64,000 bases of DNA from Actimicrobium sp035984655 (GCF_035984655.1 NZ_JAXCHT010000005.1:1-64000); one strand, 5' to 3'. Positions 17,156 through 29,500 are shown, numbered from the stretch's first letter. The notes: generated by a model from the sequence alone, not told the origin. Translations and numbers: made by a program.

Positions 17156-20100
17156 GTGTCGCGTCTTCCAAGGACTCCTGAAAACAGTCGATTGAACAGA
17201 CCGGCCTTTGGCGCCTCGACCTCGGTGTCGTCGTAGGCACGGGCAATCTGGCGCAAGGTCTCGAAAATGAAACGGCGTGGATTGAGTCGTTTGCCGGTCT
17301 GGGTTTCCATCGCAAGGATCGCCTGCATGGCCAGCAACGAATGTCCGCCGAGGTCGAAGAAATTGTCCTTGAGCTGGATATCGCTGGTCTGGAGCAGTTC
17401 TGACCAGATGGCCGCGAGACGTTTTTCGGTCGCGGTCAGGGGCAGTTCGGCGGCGCTGCGTGCGGCAGTATCGGTGCTTGCCAGTCCTGGCCGCGGCAAG
17501 GCGGCGCGATCGATCTTACCGTTCGGCAGCAGCGGCAGGCGTGGCAGGGCGATGAAATGCTGCGGCACCATGTAGGCCGGCAGGGTGGCGGCCAGATGCT
17601 GGCGCAGCGCGGCCTCGTCGGGCGGCTCGGCGCGCGCCACCACGTAGGCCACCAGGCGCACATCGCCCGGCACGTCCTCGCGTGCGATCACCAGGCTCTC
17701 GGCCAGCGCCGGATGGGCAGCGAGGGCGGCCTCGATCTCGCCAGGCTCGATGCGGAAGCCACGCACCTTGATCTGGAAATCGTTGCGGCCGAGATGTTCG
17801 AGCAGGCCGTCGCTGCGCCAGCGTGCGCGGTCGCCGCTTTTGTACAGGCGTGCACCGGGCAGGTCCGAGAACGGATCGGCAATGAAGCGCTCGGCAGTGA
17901 GGGCCGGCTGGTTCAGGTAGCCGACGGCCACGCCGGCGCCGCCAATCCAGAGTTCACCGGGGGTGCCGATCGGGCAGGGCTGGCCGTGTTCGTCGAGGAT
18001 GCGGATGACGGTGTTGGCGATCGGACGGCCGATGCGGATGCCGTTGGCCACCGAGTCGACCCGCCAGCAGGTCGACCAGATCGTGGTTTCGGTGGGGCCG
18101 TACATGTTCCACAGTTCGACGCCGCAGGCCAGCAGGCGGGCCGCCAGATCGGTGGCCAGCGCTTCGCCGCCGATCAGCGCCTTGAAGCCGGCCGGGGCCT
18201 GCCAGCCGGTGTCAAGCAGCATGCGCCAGCTGCTGGGGGTGGCCTGCATCATGGTGGCGCGGCTGTCGTCGAGCAGTGTCGCCAGCGCCTGCGGGTCGAG
18301 CGCCTGGTCGCGGCTGGCCAGCTCCACTTCGGCGCCGACGGTCAGCGGCAGCAGCAGTTCCAGCACGGCGATGTCGAACGACAGGGTGGTCACGGCGACC
18401 AGCCGGTCGGTGCTGGCGATGCCGGGTTGCTCGCGCATGCTGGTGAGGAAATTGACCACGGCGCGATGCGGCACCTGCACGCCCTTGGGCTTGCCGGTCG
18501 AGCCGGACGTGTAGATCACGTAGGCCACGTCGTCGGCGCGGGCGGCGCGCTCGTCCTCGGCCGGGGTGGTGTCCGGCTGCGCCGCCAGCAGCGCGGCGTC
18601 GTCGTCGAGCAGAATGGTGCGTGCGCGCGGCAGCGCCAGCAGGTCGGCGTGGCGGGCTTCGGTGACCAGCGCGGCGAGGTTGGCGTCGGCCACCATCCAG
18701 GCCAGCCGCTCGGTCGGGTAGGACGGGTCCAGCGGCACATAGGCCGCGCCGCTCTTGAGGATGCCGAGCTGGGCCACCAGCATGTCGACGCCACGTTCGA
18801 GGCACAGGCCGACCAGCTGGCCACGCCCGATGCCGCGTTCGCGCAGCAGCCGCGCCAGCTGGTTGGCGCGCTGGTCGAGCTGGCCATACTGCAGGGTGCG
18901 CGCGCCGCAGCGCACGGCCCCGCGTTGCGGACCGACGGCAACCTGTTGCGCGATCAGCGCGTCGACCCGCAGCGTATCCGGATACGGGCGGCTGGTGGCA
19001 TTCCACGCGGCCAGTTGCGCCTGTTCGGATTGACTCAGCGCGATCTTCCAGATGGGTGTCTGCGGCGCGGCCATGGCGCACTGGAACAGATACCCATACC
19101 GATCACGAATCAGGTCGGCACTGGTCGCGCTGATCAGGTCGGTGTTGTAGCACAGGCAACCGGTCACCCCTTGTGGCCGCTCAATGAACCATAACGTGAT
19201 GTCTTCGGCCAGACCCGGCTGCCTGAGATGAATCATGTCGTAGGCCAGATCGCCCCACTGCAGCGCGCGGGATTGTGCGTCCTGGAACGAGAACATGGTT
19301 TGAAAGATTGGCGAACGACTGCGGTCGCGCGGCGTCTTCAGGTCCCGCACCAACTGTTCGATCGGTACATCCGGAAACTTGAAAGCATCGATCACGGCGT
19401 CACGCACCGTGCACAGCAATTCGGCGAAATCGCCGTCCGGATTGACGGCAATGCGCAGCGGCAGCGCATTCACAAACATACCCATCACGTTTTCGACTTC
19501 CTCGGTCTGCCGGCCGCGCACCGGCATGCCGACGACGATGTCGCTTTGCCGGGTGATCTTGTGCACCAGCAGCACGTAGGCGGCCAGCATCGAGACGAAC
19601 AGCGTGGTGCCGTGATCGCGCGCCATCTCGCGGGCGGCCGCCAGCGTTGCGGGGGCAAGCTGCAGCCAGGCGACGGCGCTTTGGCCCGACAGCAGCGCCG
19701 GGCGCGGGTAATCCGTGGGCAAATCCAGCGCGTCCGGCAGGTTCGCAAGGGCGCGTTTCCAGTGTTCGACCTGGTCACGCACTTCATCGCCCTGCATCGA
19801 TTCGCGCTGCCAGGCAGAGAAGTCGCCGTAGGACAGCACCGGTTCCGGCAGCGTGATCGGGCCATTGGTGCGGCAGGCCTGGTACAGCGCAGCCATTTCC
19901 TTCGACAGGATATCGAATGACCAGCCATCCCAAATGATGTGATGCGGCCCGAAATAAAACACGTGCTCGTCGTCGCCGGTGCGGAACAGCTTGACGCGGA
20001 ACAGCGGCATTTCCGTCAGTGGCAGGGGGGCGTCGGCAAGTTCCTGCAGCTTTTCGCGCAGCACGCGTTCGCGTTCGTCGGCAGCAATTCCGCGCAGATC

Positions 20101-23100
20101 TTCGATCGGTTCGATCGCATAGGTGAGGTCGGGCTGGATCACCTGCATGACCACCTCGTCGATGACCTCGATGCCGGTACGCAGAATGTCCTGGCGACGC
20201 ACCATCTCGGCAAACGCGCGGCGAAATGCTGCCTCGTCAAACTTGCCGCTGAGGCGATGGGCCGAGGGCGTATTGTGAATGGCACGGTCCGGCTCGATCT
20301 GTTCGAGAAACCACAGGCGCTGCTGCATCAGCGACAGGGGTGCCGTGCGCCGTTCGGTGCGGCGGTGAATGGCCCAGCGCGCCGAAATGCCGGTCTTGCC
20401 GCGTTGTTCGATCCAGGCAGCAAGCTGCTGGACGGTCGGCGCATCGAAGATGGCACGCAATGGAATGCGCGTGTTCAGCGCAGCGCCGATGCGGGCGGCA
20501 AGGTCGGATGCCAGCAGCGAGTGACCCCCGAGCGCGAAAAAATTTCCGCGTACGTCGATGCCGGGCAGGTTCAACACCTGCTCCATGAGCGCCAGCAACT
20601 GGTGTTCCAGCGGGGTTTGCGGCGTCATGCGCACGGCCTGCGCCGCCGGTTTCGCCAGTCCCGGCCGCGGCAAGGCGGCGCGATCGATCTTGCCGTTCGG
20701 CAGCAGCGGCAGGCGTGGCAGGGCGATGAAATGCTGCGGCACCATGTAGGCCGGCAGGGTGGCGGCCAGATGCTGGCACAGCGCGGCCTCGTCGGGCGGC
20801 TCGGCGCGCGCCACCACGTAGGCCACCAGGCGCACATCGCCCGGCACGTCCTCGCGTGCGATCACCAGGCTCTCGGCCAGCGCCGGATGGGCAGCGAGGG
20901 CGGCCTCGATCTCGCCAGGCTCGATGCGGAAGCCACGCACCTTGATCTGGAAATCGTTGCGGCCGAGATGTTCGAGCAGGCCGTCGCTGCGCCAGCGTGC
21001 GCGGTCGCCGCTTTTGTACAGGCGTGCACCGGGCAGGTCCGAGAACGGATCGGCAATGAAGCGCTCGGCAGTGAGGGCCGGCTGGTTCAGGTAGCCGACG
21101 GCCACGCCGGCGCCGCCAATCCAGAGTTCACCGGGGGTGCCGATCGGGCAGGGCTGGCCGTGTTCGTCGAGGATGCGGATGACGGTGTTGGCGATCGGAC
21201 GGCCGATGCGGATGCCGTTGGCCACCGAGTCGACCCGCCAGCAGGTCGACCAGATCGTGGTTTCGGTGGGGCCGTACATGTTCCACAGTTCGACGCCGCA
21301 GGCCAGCAGGCGGGCCGCCAGATCGGTGGCCAGCGCTTCGCCGCCGATCAGCGCCTTGAAGCCGGCCGGGGCCTGCCAGCCGGTGTCAAGCAGCATGCGC
21401 CAGCTGCTGGGGGTGGCCTGCATCATGGTGGCGCGGCTGTCGTCGAGCAGTGTCGCCAGCGCCTGCGGGTCGAGCGCCTGGTCGCGGCTGGCCAGCACCA
21501 CTTCGGCGCCGACGGTCAGCGGCAGCAGCAGTTCCAGCACGGCGATGTCGAACGACAGGGTGGTCACGGCGACCAGCCGGTCGGTGCTGGCGATGCCGGG
21601 TTGCTCGCGCATGCTGGTGAGGAAATTGACCACGGCGCGATGCGGCACCTGCACGCCCTTGGGCTTGCCGGTCGAGCCGGACGTGTAGATCACGTAGGCC
21701 ACGTCGTCGGCGCGGGCGGCGCGCTCGTCCTCGGCCGGGGTGGTGTCCGGCTGCGCCGCCAGCAGCGCGGCGTCGTCGTCGAGCAGAATGGTGCGTGCGC
21801 GCGGCAGCGCCAGCAGGTCGGCGTGGCGGGCTTCGGTGACCAGCGCGGCGAGGTTGGCGTCGGCCACCATCCAGGCCAGCCGCTCGGTCGGGTAGGACGG
21901 GTCCAGCGGCACATAGGCCGCGCCGCTCTTGAGGATGCCGAGCTGGGCCACCAGCATGTCGACGCCACGTTCGAGGCACAGGCCGACCAGCTGGCCACGC
22001 CCGATGCCGCGTTCGCGCAGCAGCCGCGCCAGCTGGTTGGCGCGCTGGTCGAGCTGGCCATACTGCAGGGTGCGCGCGCCGCAGCGCACGGCCACGTGTT
22101 GCGGACCGACGGCAACCTGTTGCGCGATCAGCGCGTCGACCCGCAGCGTGTCCCGATACGGACGGCTGGTGGCATTCCACGCGGCCAGTTGCGCCAGGTC
22201 GTCGGCGCCCGCTGCAAACGCCTGCGCCAGCGTCATGTCATCGGCGGCGACAGCGCGTTCGAGCGCCGTGCGATATAACGCCAGCCAACTGCGCACGGTC
22301 GCCTGGTCGAACAGATCGGTGTTGAACTGCAGCTCCAGCAGGATGCCGCTATCGATCTGGCTGGCATTGAGGAACAGCTCAAAATTCTCATAGTGACGCG
22401 GGTTGGTCCGCATCGACACCTTCAGACCCGCGACAGACAGGTCGTCGTCGCGAATGGCACTGTCGATGTTGAACAGTACGCTGACCAATGGCAGGCGACT
22501 GGTGTCACGTGACACCTGCAGCTTTTTCAGCAGGCTGCCGAAGGTGCAGGCCTGGTGGTCGTAGGCATCCAGTACGCGGCCGCGCGCGTCGTCGATCAGC
22601 GCCTTGATGGTGCCGCAGGACGGCGCCGCGACCCGGATCGGCAACAGGTGCACGCAATGTCCCACCAGACCGGTCTGGTCGCTGGCCAACTGGCCCGCCG
22701 CAGGCACGCCGACCACCACGTCGTCGCTGCCGGAGAGGCGCGCCATGAGTCCGCCAAAGAGGGAGAACATGGTCGCAAACAGGCTCACGCCCTGGCGCGC
22801 TCCGAGCTGGCGAATTGACTTCACGAGTGCGCTGTCGAGCAGCAGGTCCTCGCGTTGGGAGGCAAAGGTGCGGCGCGTCGGGCGCGGGCGGTCCAGCGGC
22901 AATTCCAGCACCGGGATCGATGCATCGAACAGGCCGACCCAATAGCGACAATCGGCCTCTGCGGCGGCCACCTGCTCGGGCGCGCGTTCGCGCAAGGCGT
23001 AATCGGCAAAGGCTGGCGCTGCCGGCAAGCTCGGCGGACGGGCGTCGCGGCAGTCCACGTACAGCTGCATCAGCTCCGGCGCCAGCACGCCGAACGACCA

Positions 23101-23598
23101 GCCGTCGCAGACGATATGGTGGCCGGTGAGGATCAGTTCGTGACGCGCATCGTCGAAGCGGATCAGCGTGACGCGAAACAAGGGACCATTGGTCAGATCG
23201 AATGCCGTGGTCACGGCTTCCGCATGCAGGCGGTCGCGGGCGTGTTGCTGTGCGGTGCTGTCGAGCTGGCGTAAATCGGCCACGACCGGTTGCAGGCGCG
23301 GTGTGTCCTGCATCATCAGCGTCATGCCGTCGGCGCTGAAGGTGGTGCGCAGCATGTCATGGCGCGCGCCAAGCTGCTGCAGCGCGGCGGTCAGTGCCGC
23401 CAGATCAAGTGCGCCGGTGATCGACAGACACATCGACTCGTTATAGGACAGCGAGGCGTCCTCCTCGAGCTGGTCGGCGAACCAGACTTCGCGCTGGGCT
23501 TCGGTCGTTGGCGCGGTTCGCGCCAGCGTGTCGCCCGCAAAGGGATCGTAATCGACCGGGGCGAGTTCGATCCCGGCCGCGTCTTGATGTGAAGTCAT
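17152..23598 (-). CDS. Non-ribosomal peptide synthetase, C-A-T-C-A-T, both A domains predicted for glycine
   Basis: 2148 residues. Order: condensation 1 (active site HHIVCDGWS at about 160), adenylation 1 (about 468-980), carrier 1 (LGGHSLLAS, Ser near 1025), condensation 2 (HHIIWDGWS near 1220), adenylation 2 (about 1526-2038), carrier 2 (LGGHSLLAM, Ser near 2085). It ends about 60 residues later without a thioesterase or reductase. Reading the ten pocket positions against GrsA gives DILQLGMIWK in both A domains, very close to the known glycine code. The first condensation domain begins TEAQREVWFADQ, like those following aminotransferase domains in McyE-type proteins, so it should accept the product of the upstream hybrid enzyme. 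ATG 23598 (MTSHQD) is chosen because it overlaps the upstream stop by 4 nt. The A domains are near-identical repeats. Confidence 0.93.
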   Translation of the reverse strand: MTSHQDAAGIELAPVDYDPFAGDTLARTAPTTEAQREVWFADQLEEDASLSYNESMCLSITGALDLAALTAALQQLGARHDMLRTTFSADGMTLMMQDTPRLQPVVADLRQLDSTAQQHARDRLHAEAVTTAFDLTNGPLFRVTLIRFDDARHELILTGHHIVCDGWSFGVLAPELMQLYVDCRDARPPSLPAAPAFADYALRERAPEQVAAAEADCRYWVGLFDASIPVLELPLDRPRPTRRTFASQREDLLLDSALVKSIRQLGARQGVSLFATMFSLFGGLMARLSGSDDVVVGVPAAGQLASDQTGLVGHCVHLLPIRVAAPSCGTIKALIDDARGRVLDAYDHQACTFGSLLKKLQVSRDTSRLPLVSVLFNIDSAIRDDDLSVAGLKVSMRTNPRHYENFELFLNASQIDSGILLELQFNTDLFDQATVRSWLALYRTALERAVAADDMTLAQAFAAGADDLAQLAAWNATSRPYRDTLRVDALIAQQVAVGPQHVAVRCGARTLQYGQLDQRANQLARLLRERGIGRGQLVGLCLERGVDMLVAQLGILKSGAAYVPLDPSYPTERLAWMVADANLAALVTEARHADLLALPRARTILLDDDAALLAAQPDTTPAEDERAARADDVAYVIYTSGSTGKPKGVQVPHRAVVNFLTSMREQPGIASTDRLVAVTTLSFDIAVLELLLPLTVGAEVVLASRDQALDPQALATLLDDSRATMMQATPSSWRMLLDTGWQAPAGFKALIGGEALATDLAARLLACGVELWNMYGPTETTIWSTCWRVDSVANGIRIGRPIANTVIRILDEHGQPCPIGTPGELWIGGAGVAVGYLNQPALTAERFIADPFSDLPGARLYKSGDRARWRSDGLLEHLGRNDFQIKVRGFRIEPGEIEAALAAHPALAESLVIAREDVPGDVRLVAYVVARAEPPDEAALCQHLAATLPAYMVPQHFIALPRLPLLPNGKIDRAALPRPGLAKPAAQAVRMTPQTPLEHQLLALMEQVLNLPGIDVRGNFFALGGHSLLASDLAARIGAALNTRIPLRAIFDAPTVQQLAAWIEQRGKTGISARWAIHRRTERRTAPLSLMQQRLWFLEQIEPDRAIHNTPSAHRLSGKFDEAAFRRAFAEMVRRQDILRTGIEVIDEVVMQVIQPDLTYAIEPIEDLRGIAADERERVLREKLQELADAPLPLTEMPLFRVKLFRTGDDEHVFYFGPHHIIWDGWSFDILSKEMAALYQACRTNGPITLPEPVLSYGDFSAWQRESMQGDEVRDQVEHWKRALANLPDALDLPTDYPRPALLSGQSAVAWLQLAPATLAAAREMARDHGTTLFVSMLAAYVLLVHKITRQSDIVVGMPVRGRQTEEVENVMGMFVNALPLRIAVNPDGDFAELLCTVRDAVIDAFKFPDVPIEQLVRDLKTPRDRSRSPIFQTMFSFQDAQSRALQWGDLAYDMIHLRQPGLAEDITLWFIERPQGVTGCLCYNTDLISATSADLIRDRYGYLFQCAMAAPQTPIWKIALSQSEQAQLAAWNATSRPYPDTLRVDALIAQQVAVGPQRGAVRCGARTLQYGQLDQRANQLARLLRERGIGRGQLVGLCLERGVDMLVAQLGILKSGAAYVPLDPSYPTERLAWMVADANLAALVTEARHADLLALPRARTILLDDDAALLAAQPDTTPAEDERAARADDVAYVIYTSGSTGKPKGVQVPHRAVVNFLTSMREQPGIASTDRLVAVTTLSFDIAVLELLLPLTVGAEVELASRDQALDPQALATLLDDSRATMMQATPSSWRMLLDTGWQAPAGFKALIGGEALATDLAARLLACGVELWNMYGPTETTIWSTCWRVDSVANGIRIGRPIANTVIRILDEHGQPCPIGTPGELWIGGAGVAVGYLNQPALTAERFIADPFSDLPGARLYKSGDRARWRSDGLLEHLGRNDFQIKVRGFRIEPGEIEAALAAHPALAESLVIAREDVPGDVRLVAYVVARAEPPDEAALRQHLAATLPAYMVPQHFIALPRLPLLPNGKIDRAALPRPGLASTDTAARSAAELPLTATEKRLAAIWSELLQTSDIQLKDNFFDLGGHSLLAMQAILAMETQTGKRLNPRRFIFETLRQIARAYDDTEVEAPKAGLFNRLFSGVLGRRDT
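17483..19021. repeat. Duplicated adenylation-domain DNA, copy 1 (A2 domain)
   Basis: About 1.54 kb encoding the second adenylation domain, repeated at 20657-22195 in direct orientation at a constant offset of 3174 bases. Differences I could spot by eye number about ten (for example near 17518, 17595, 18327, 18918 and 18975). The flanking condensation and carrier domains are clearly diverged, so the repeat is confined to the A domain. Confidence 0.92.
20657..22195. repeat. Duplicated adenylation-domain DNA, copy 2 (A1 domain)
   Basis: Partner of the repeat at 17483-19021; encodes the first adenylation domain of the same NRPS. The boundaries fall in the linkers before and after the A domain, as expected for intragenic duplication or gene conversion of one domain. 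Confidence 0.92.
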
Positions 23599-26500
23599 GC
23601 CACCAGCCTCAAGTATTTTCCGGGATTCTTCGTATCCGGAACAAACCAGGCGGGATTGCCGTGGGCGTCCTTGCCGAGCCGCGCGTTGGGAACCGGCGGG
23701 AGATCGGCATCGAACGCGGCTGCGCCTGCACTGACCCGGCGCGGCAGGAAATCGGATTCCTGCATTTCGACCAGCGCCTCCCGGAAGGCGGTACTGATGC
23801 TGGCGATATCGGCCGCGCTGTGCGCCGTCGTCAGGTAGCACGGGAAGTTGTCGAGGATGTGGATGCCGCGATTGCGCATCATTGCAAACAGCAGATCCTG
23901 CATCGGATGGTCTTCGGTGAAGAAGATTTTCCACAGTGATGAGAAATGGCGGATCTCGACCGGCGCGCCGACCTCGCGACAGATTGCATTCATGCGCGCG
24001 GCAAGCACGCTGGTATTGTCGTTCAGGGTTTCCTGCAACGCCGGTCCTTGTGCCTTGAGGTGTTCGAGCGAGGCCTTGGCCGCCGCCAGCGCCAGCGGAT
24101 GGCGCACGAAGGTGCCGGCGAAATACGTCACGCCGATGGACGGGATCGAGTCGTCGCCATACTGCCAGGCGCCGCCATCGAGGGCATCGAGAAATTCACG
24201 TTTGCCGGCAATCACCCCGATCGGGAAGCCGCCGCCGATGGTCTTGCCGTAGGTGCAGATATCGGCGCGCAGACCGAACAATTCCTGGATGCCGCCCAGG
24301 GCTGCGCGAAAGCCCGTGATGACCTCGTCGAGGATGAAGACGGCGCCGATCTGCTGCGTCAGCGCACGCAATTGGCGCAGGTACTCGACAGGCTGGAAAT
24401 CGGGGCGCCGGCTCTGCACCGGCTCGATCAGCACGGCAGCAATTTCATCGCCGCGTTCGCGGATGATTTCCAGCGACTCGGGCGTGCCGTAGTCGAGCAC
24501 GATGACGTTTTCAGTGGTGTTGGGCAGGATGCCTGGCGCTGCCGGGACCGGCCGCAGGCGCTTGGTGCCGCGCACGATCACTTCATCGAAGGTGCCATGG
24601 TACGAACCCGAAAACAGCACGATCAGATTGCGACTGGTGACGGTGCGGGCAATGCGCATGGCGCCCATGACGGCTTCGGAGCCGGTGTTGCACAGTCCGG
24701 CGCGGTCGTGTCCGGTCAATTCACAAATCAGCGCCGCGACCTCGCCGGCGAGCGGATGCATCGGGCCGATTTCATAGCCAAGGTCAAGCTGGCGCTTGAC
24801 CGCCTCGACCACGAACGGCGGCTGCCAGCCGAACAGGCTCATGCCGAAGCCATTCGTGACATCGACGTATTCGTTGCCATCCAGGTCCCACAGTTTCGAC
24901 CCGTGCGAACGGTTGATCACCAGCTGATAAACGATTTCCTTGAAGGCTGGCCGGAAACCATTGACCACGCGTGGATCGGCCAGGTGCGGGCGATTGGCCT
25001 GGGTGAACTCCTTCGAGGCGCGGGTGCGCTCGATGTAGCGACTGACAAAGGCATCGAGCCGCGCGCGCTGCCGTTCGGACAGGCCGGTGCCCTCGGTATG
25101 AATGCGGGCAATGGCGCCGAACGCGGTCTTGACGTCATACTTGATCGAGGTTGCGGGGGGCGCCGCTTGCGCCTCGGCGGCGACGGCAGCCGGCGGCGGC
25201 AGCGGTGCAACCGTGGCGGCGGGCGCGGCCACGGCCAACGGCGCAGGCGCAGGTGCCACGAATGGCGTTCCCTGCAACAGCGCCAGCTGCTGCGCCATGA
25301 TCTGCATCTGCTGCGCAATGACCTGATGAATGGATGCGTTGGCCGCACTGCCGTTCAGCACGACGGTGGCCACCGGGGCGGCCACGGCCGCCGCTGCCAT
25401 TGCGGGCGCGGCTACCGGTGCTGGTGCCGGTGCTGCCGGGATCTGGCTGTCCAGCCATGTCGCCAGCGTGTCGAGGGTGCGGCAGCCTTCCATTAATTGC
25501 CGAAAGGTGATGTTGACCTTGAAGCGTTGCTTGAGTTGGGTCGCGACCTGCGTCAGCGTCAGCGAATCGAGCCCCAGCTCGGCAAAGTTGGCCGTCGTCG
25601 GCGCATCGTCCATGGCGATACCGGACGTCTCTTCCAGGGCATGGCGCAGTTGCGCGATGAGTTCGGGAATGCGATTTGGTGTCAGCGGTGCAGACATGAT
25701 GATCTCACTTGAGTCGGGAGTGGTGGGCGGTGGCGAAGCCGGCATGACGCTTTGCGCAACCAGTTGGGCCGGCCGCGCTTCGAGCCAGTGGCGGGTCCGT
25801 TCGAACGCGTAGCCGGGCAGCGTCAGGCGATGCTTGTGTTGGCGTGTATCCAGCGCCGAAAGGTCAAGACTGACGCCATCGGTCCACAGGCGGCCAGTGG
25901 CAAGACGCAGGCTGTCGTGCTCGCTGGCGGGGCTGTCGGCCAGGCTCGCCAGCGCGAACGGCGCGGCATGGCCCGGGCGCGCGTGCTGGCGCGCCAGCGT
26001 GGTCAGAGTGCTGCGCGGCCCGACTTCCAGCAATACGCCGGGAATCTGCTTGGTCAGGTTGATCAGGGCCGGCGAAAAGCGCACGGTCTCGCGCAAGTGC
26101 CTGGCCCAATAGGCCGGATCGCAGGCCTGGGCATCGGTCAGCAGGGCGCCCGTCACGGTCGACCAGATCGGCAGTGTTGGCGCCGACAGCGTGCAGCGGC
26201 GCACTTCGGTCTCGAACGGTGCAATGGCCGGGTCCATCATGGCCGAGTGAAATGCGTGCGAGGTTTGCAGTGGCCGCACCGACACCGCCTGCTGTTCGAG
26301 TTCGCGCTGCAGTGCCGCCACGGCCTCAGCCGGACCGGCGACGACGCACATGGCCGGGCCATTTTCGGCCGCCAGACTGACGTGCCCGGGCAGACGCGGC
26401 AGCAGTTCCGCGGCCGCCAGCCGCACCGCCAGCATCGCGCCTGACGGCAGCGCCTGCATCAGCTGGCCGCGGCGCGCGATCAGCCGCACTGCATCGGGCA

Positions 26501-29500
26501 AGGTAAACACGCCGGCCAGCGTGGCGGCGACGAATTCGCCGAGGCTGTGGCCAATCATCGCCACCGGTTGCAGACCCAGATGCATCCAGTACTGCGCCAG
26601 CGCGTACTCGATGCAGAACAGGGCCGGCTGCGTCGTGGCAGTGGCGGTCAGCGCCGCGCCGTCGCCCTCGAACAGGCGCGCCTTGAGGTCAAAGTCGATC
26701 ACGCCGTCCAGCGCATCGAGGCAGTCATCGAAGGCGCGGCGAAAGGCCGGCTCGTGTTCGTACAGCGCCGCACCCATGGCCGGATATTGCGCGGCCTGTC
26801 CGGGAAACATGAATATCACGCCGGGGCTGTGCTCACCCGGTGTGCCGCTTGCCTTGAGCGGATCAGTGCCGGCACGCAGGCGTGCAACCGCGTCTGCCAC
26901 GTTCGATGCCACCACGCAGGCGCGCTGCGCCATTGCCTTGCGGCCCACGCGCAGGGTCCAGGCAACATCGGCCAGATTGACATCCTGATTACCCTCAAGA
27001 TGGGCGGCCAGGCGCTGCAGCCCCGCTGACAATGCCGCCGGCGTACGCGCCGACAGCTGCAGCAACTGCGGCCCGTAGGCCAGATCGGACGCGCGCAACA
27101 GCGGCGCCTCCTCGACGATCACATGGGCGTTGGTGCCGCCGACGCCGAACGCACTGACACCGGCGCGGCGCGGAATCGCGCTGCGCGGCCACGGCGTGCG
27201 CAGCGCGGTGACCACGAACGGGGTGCTGGCGAAATCGATGTTCGGATTGGCGACCTTGAAATGCATGGTGGCTGGCAGCTCCTGATGCGCCAGCGCCAGT
27301 GCGGTCTTGATCAGGCCGCCGGCGCCGGCGGCGGTCACCATGTGGCCGAGATTGCTCTTGATCGAGCCGATGCGGCAGAAGCCGACGGCGTCGGTATCCA
27401 GACGGTAGGCCTTGGTCAGCGCGGTGATTTCGATCGGGTCGCCGAGTGGCGTGGCGGTGCCGTGCGCTTCGACATAACTGATCTGGTCGGCCTTGATCCC
27501 GGCATCGTCGAGTGCGGCATGCACGACCGCGGTCTGGCCATCGACGCTGGGCGCGGTGAAACTGGCCTTGTCGCGGCCATCATTGTTGATCGCCACGCCG
27601 CGAATGACGGCGAGGATCGGATCGTGGTCGGCCAGCGCATCGGAGACCCGTTTTAACAGCACCACCGCGGCGCCATCGCCAAACACGGTGCCTGCGGCGC
27701 TGGCATCGAAGGTACGCGTCCGGGCGTCCGGCGACAGCATGGCGCCTTCCATATACATGTAGCCGCTGTTGGGCGGACACACCACCGATACGCCGCCGGC
27801 CAGCGCCATGTCGCATTGACCGGCGCGCAGGCTGTTGACGGCCTGGACCACCGCCACCAGGGAAGTGGAACAGGCGGTATGCACGCTCACCGCGGGGCCG
27901 GTCAGGTTGAGCCGGTACGCGACCCGGGTCGTGATGAAGTCCTTCTCGTTGCCGCACAGGATCGTCATTTTTCCGAGCTGCTCCATCAAATCGGGATGGG
28001 CTTGCACATGGTGCGAATAATAGGTGTTGGTGTTGACGCCGCCAAACACGCCGACCGGCATCTGGCAGGCATCCGGAACATAGCCGCCGCGCTCCAGACA
28101 TTCCCAGCACAGTTCCAGGAAGATGCGCTGCTGCGGATCCATGATGGATGCCTCGGCTGGCGTAATGCCAAAGAATGCCGCATCGAATTTGTCGACATCG
28201 GAGATCGCGCTGCGGGCCTTCACATAGGCTGGATCGGCGCGCTCTGCGGTGGCAATCGACGGGTCAAGCTGGTCGTCGCTGTACTCGGTGATCACGTCGA
28301 GTTCATCGCGCAGGTTACGCCACAAGGTCTCGATGTCGTTGGCGCCAGGAAAACGCCCGGACATCGCAATAATGGCGATGCCATCGTCGGGTTCGGCGCT
28401 GCGCCGCCCGCGCGTCGTGCGACCGGTGGCGAGCCGCGGTGCGGCCTGGTCGGTCAGTGCAAAGGCAATGGCGGCGGCGGTCGGCTGGTTGAAAAATAAT
28501 GCTGCGGGCAACGCTTGACCGGTGGCCTGTTTCAAACTGGCGAGCACCCGCAGTGCATCCAGCGAGCTGCCGCCCAGGTCAAAAAAATTGTCGAGGCGCC
28601 CGGCCCGATCGATCCCGACCTGCTGCGCAAATAGTTGGCAGATCAGTTCCTCCCGTTCGCCAATCGGGCGCTGATAGGGTTGCGCCAATGCCGGACGAAT
28701 TTGTGCCGGCGCCGGCAAGGCTGCACGGTCGAGTTTGCCGCTGGTGTTGACCGGCAACTCCGGCAGAAAAACGAATGCCGCCGGCACCATGAAGTGCGGC
28801 AGGCTGCTCGAGAGCCAGTCGCGCAACGCGCTGGGACCCACCGTGGCGTCGGCGGCCACGACGTACGCCACCAGACGTTCCTCTTCGCCCGGCTCGGCAC
28901 GGCGGATAACGGCACTGGCGCGCACGCCCGGGAATTGCGCCAGCCTGTCTTCGATCTCGCCAAGCTCGATGCGATAGCCGCGAATCTTGACCTGAAAATC
29001 ATTGCGGCCAAGGTATTCGATGGTGCCATCGGGCAGCCAGCGTCCAAGATCGCCAGTGCGGTACATGCGCGCACCCGGGGCGTCGCTGAACGGATCCGGC
29101 AGGAAGCGCTCGGCATTCAATTCAGGCCGGTTCAGATAGCCGCGCGCCACGTTGGCGCCGCCGACATACAACTCACCGGTGGCGCCGATGGGGACCGGCT
29201 GGCGCGTTGCATCCAGCAGATAAATGCGCGAGTTGGCAATCGGTCGTCCAATCAGCACGCGCTCGATCGGACCTTCCGGCGGGCAGCGCCAGAACAGCGC
29301 AACGATGGTGATTTCGGTCGGTCCGTACAGATTGAACAGTGCCACGCTTGCAAAGGCGCGCGCGCGCGCCGCCAGCGCCGGACCAAGCGCTTCGCCGCCG
29401 ACCAGCAGGGTCTTGCACAGGCACGAGGTGGTGTCAGCGCGCTGATCGAGAAATGTCTGCAGCAGGCTGGGCGTGAAGCAGGCGACGGTCACGCCGTAGG

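Noticed and set aside
17557..22278. Two long open frames on the plus strand (17557-19194 and 19939-22278) opposite the NRPS
   Set aside because: They mirror the duplicated A domains and so resemble each other, but have no recognisable fold; the NRPS motifs on the minus strand are unambiguous.
23599..23934. N-terminal extension of the NRPS frame up to 23934
   Set aside because: The extra 112 residues overlap the aminotransferase end of the upstream gene in another frame, are Arg-rich and match no domain; ATG 23598 with a 4-nt overlap fits the operon.
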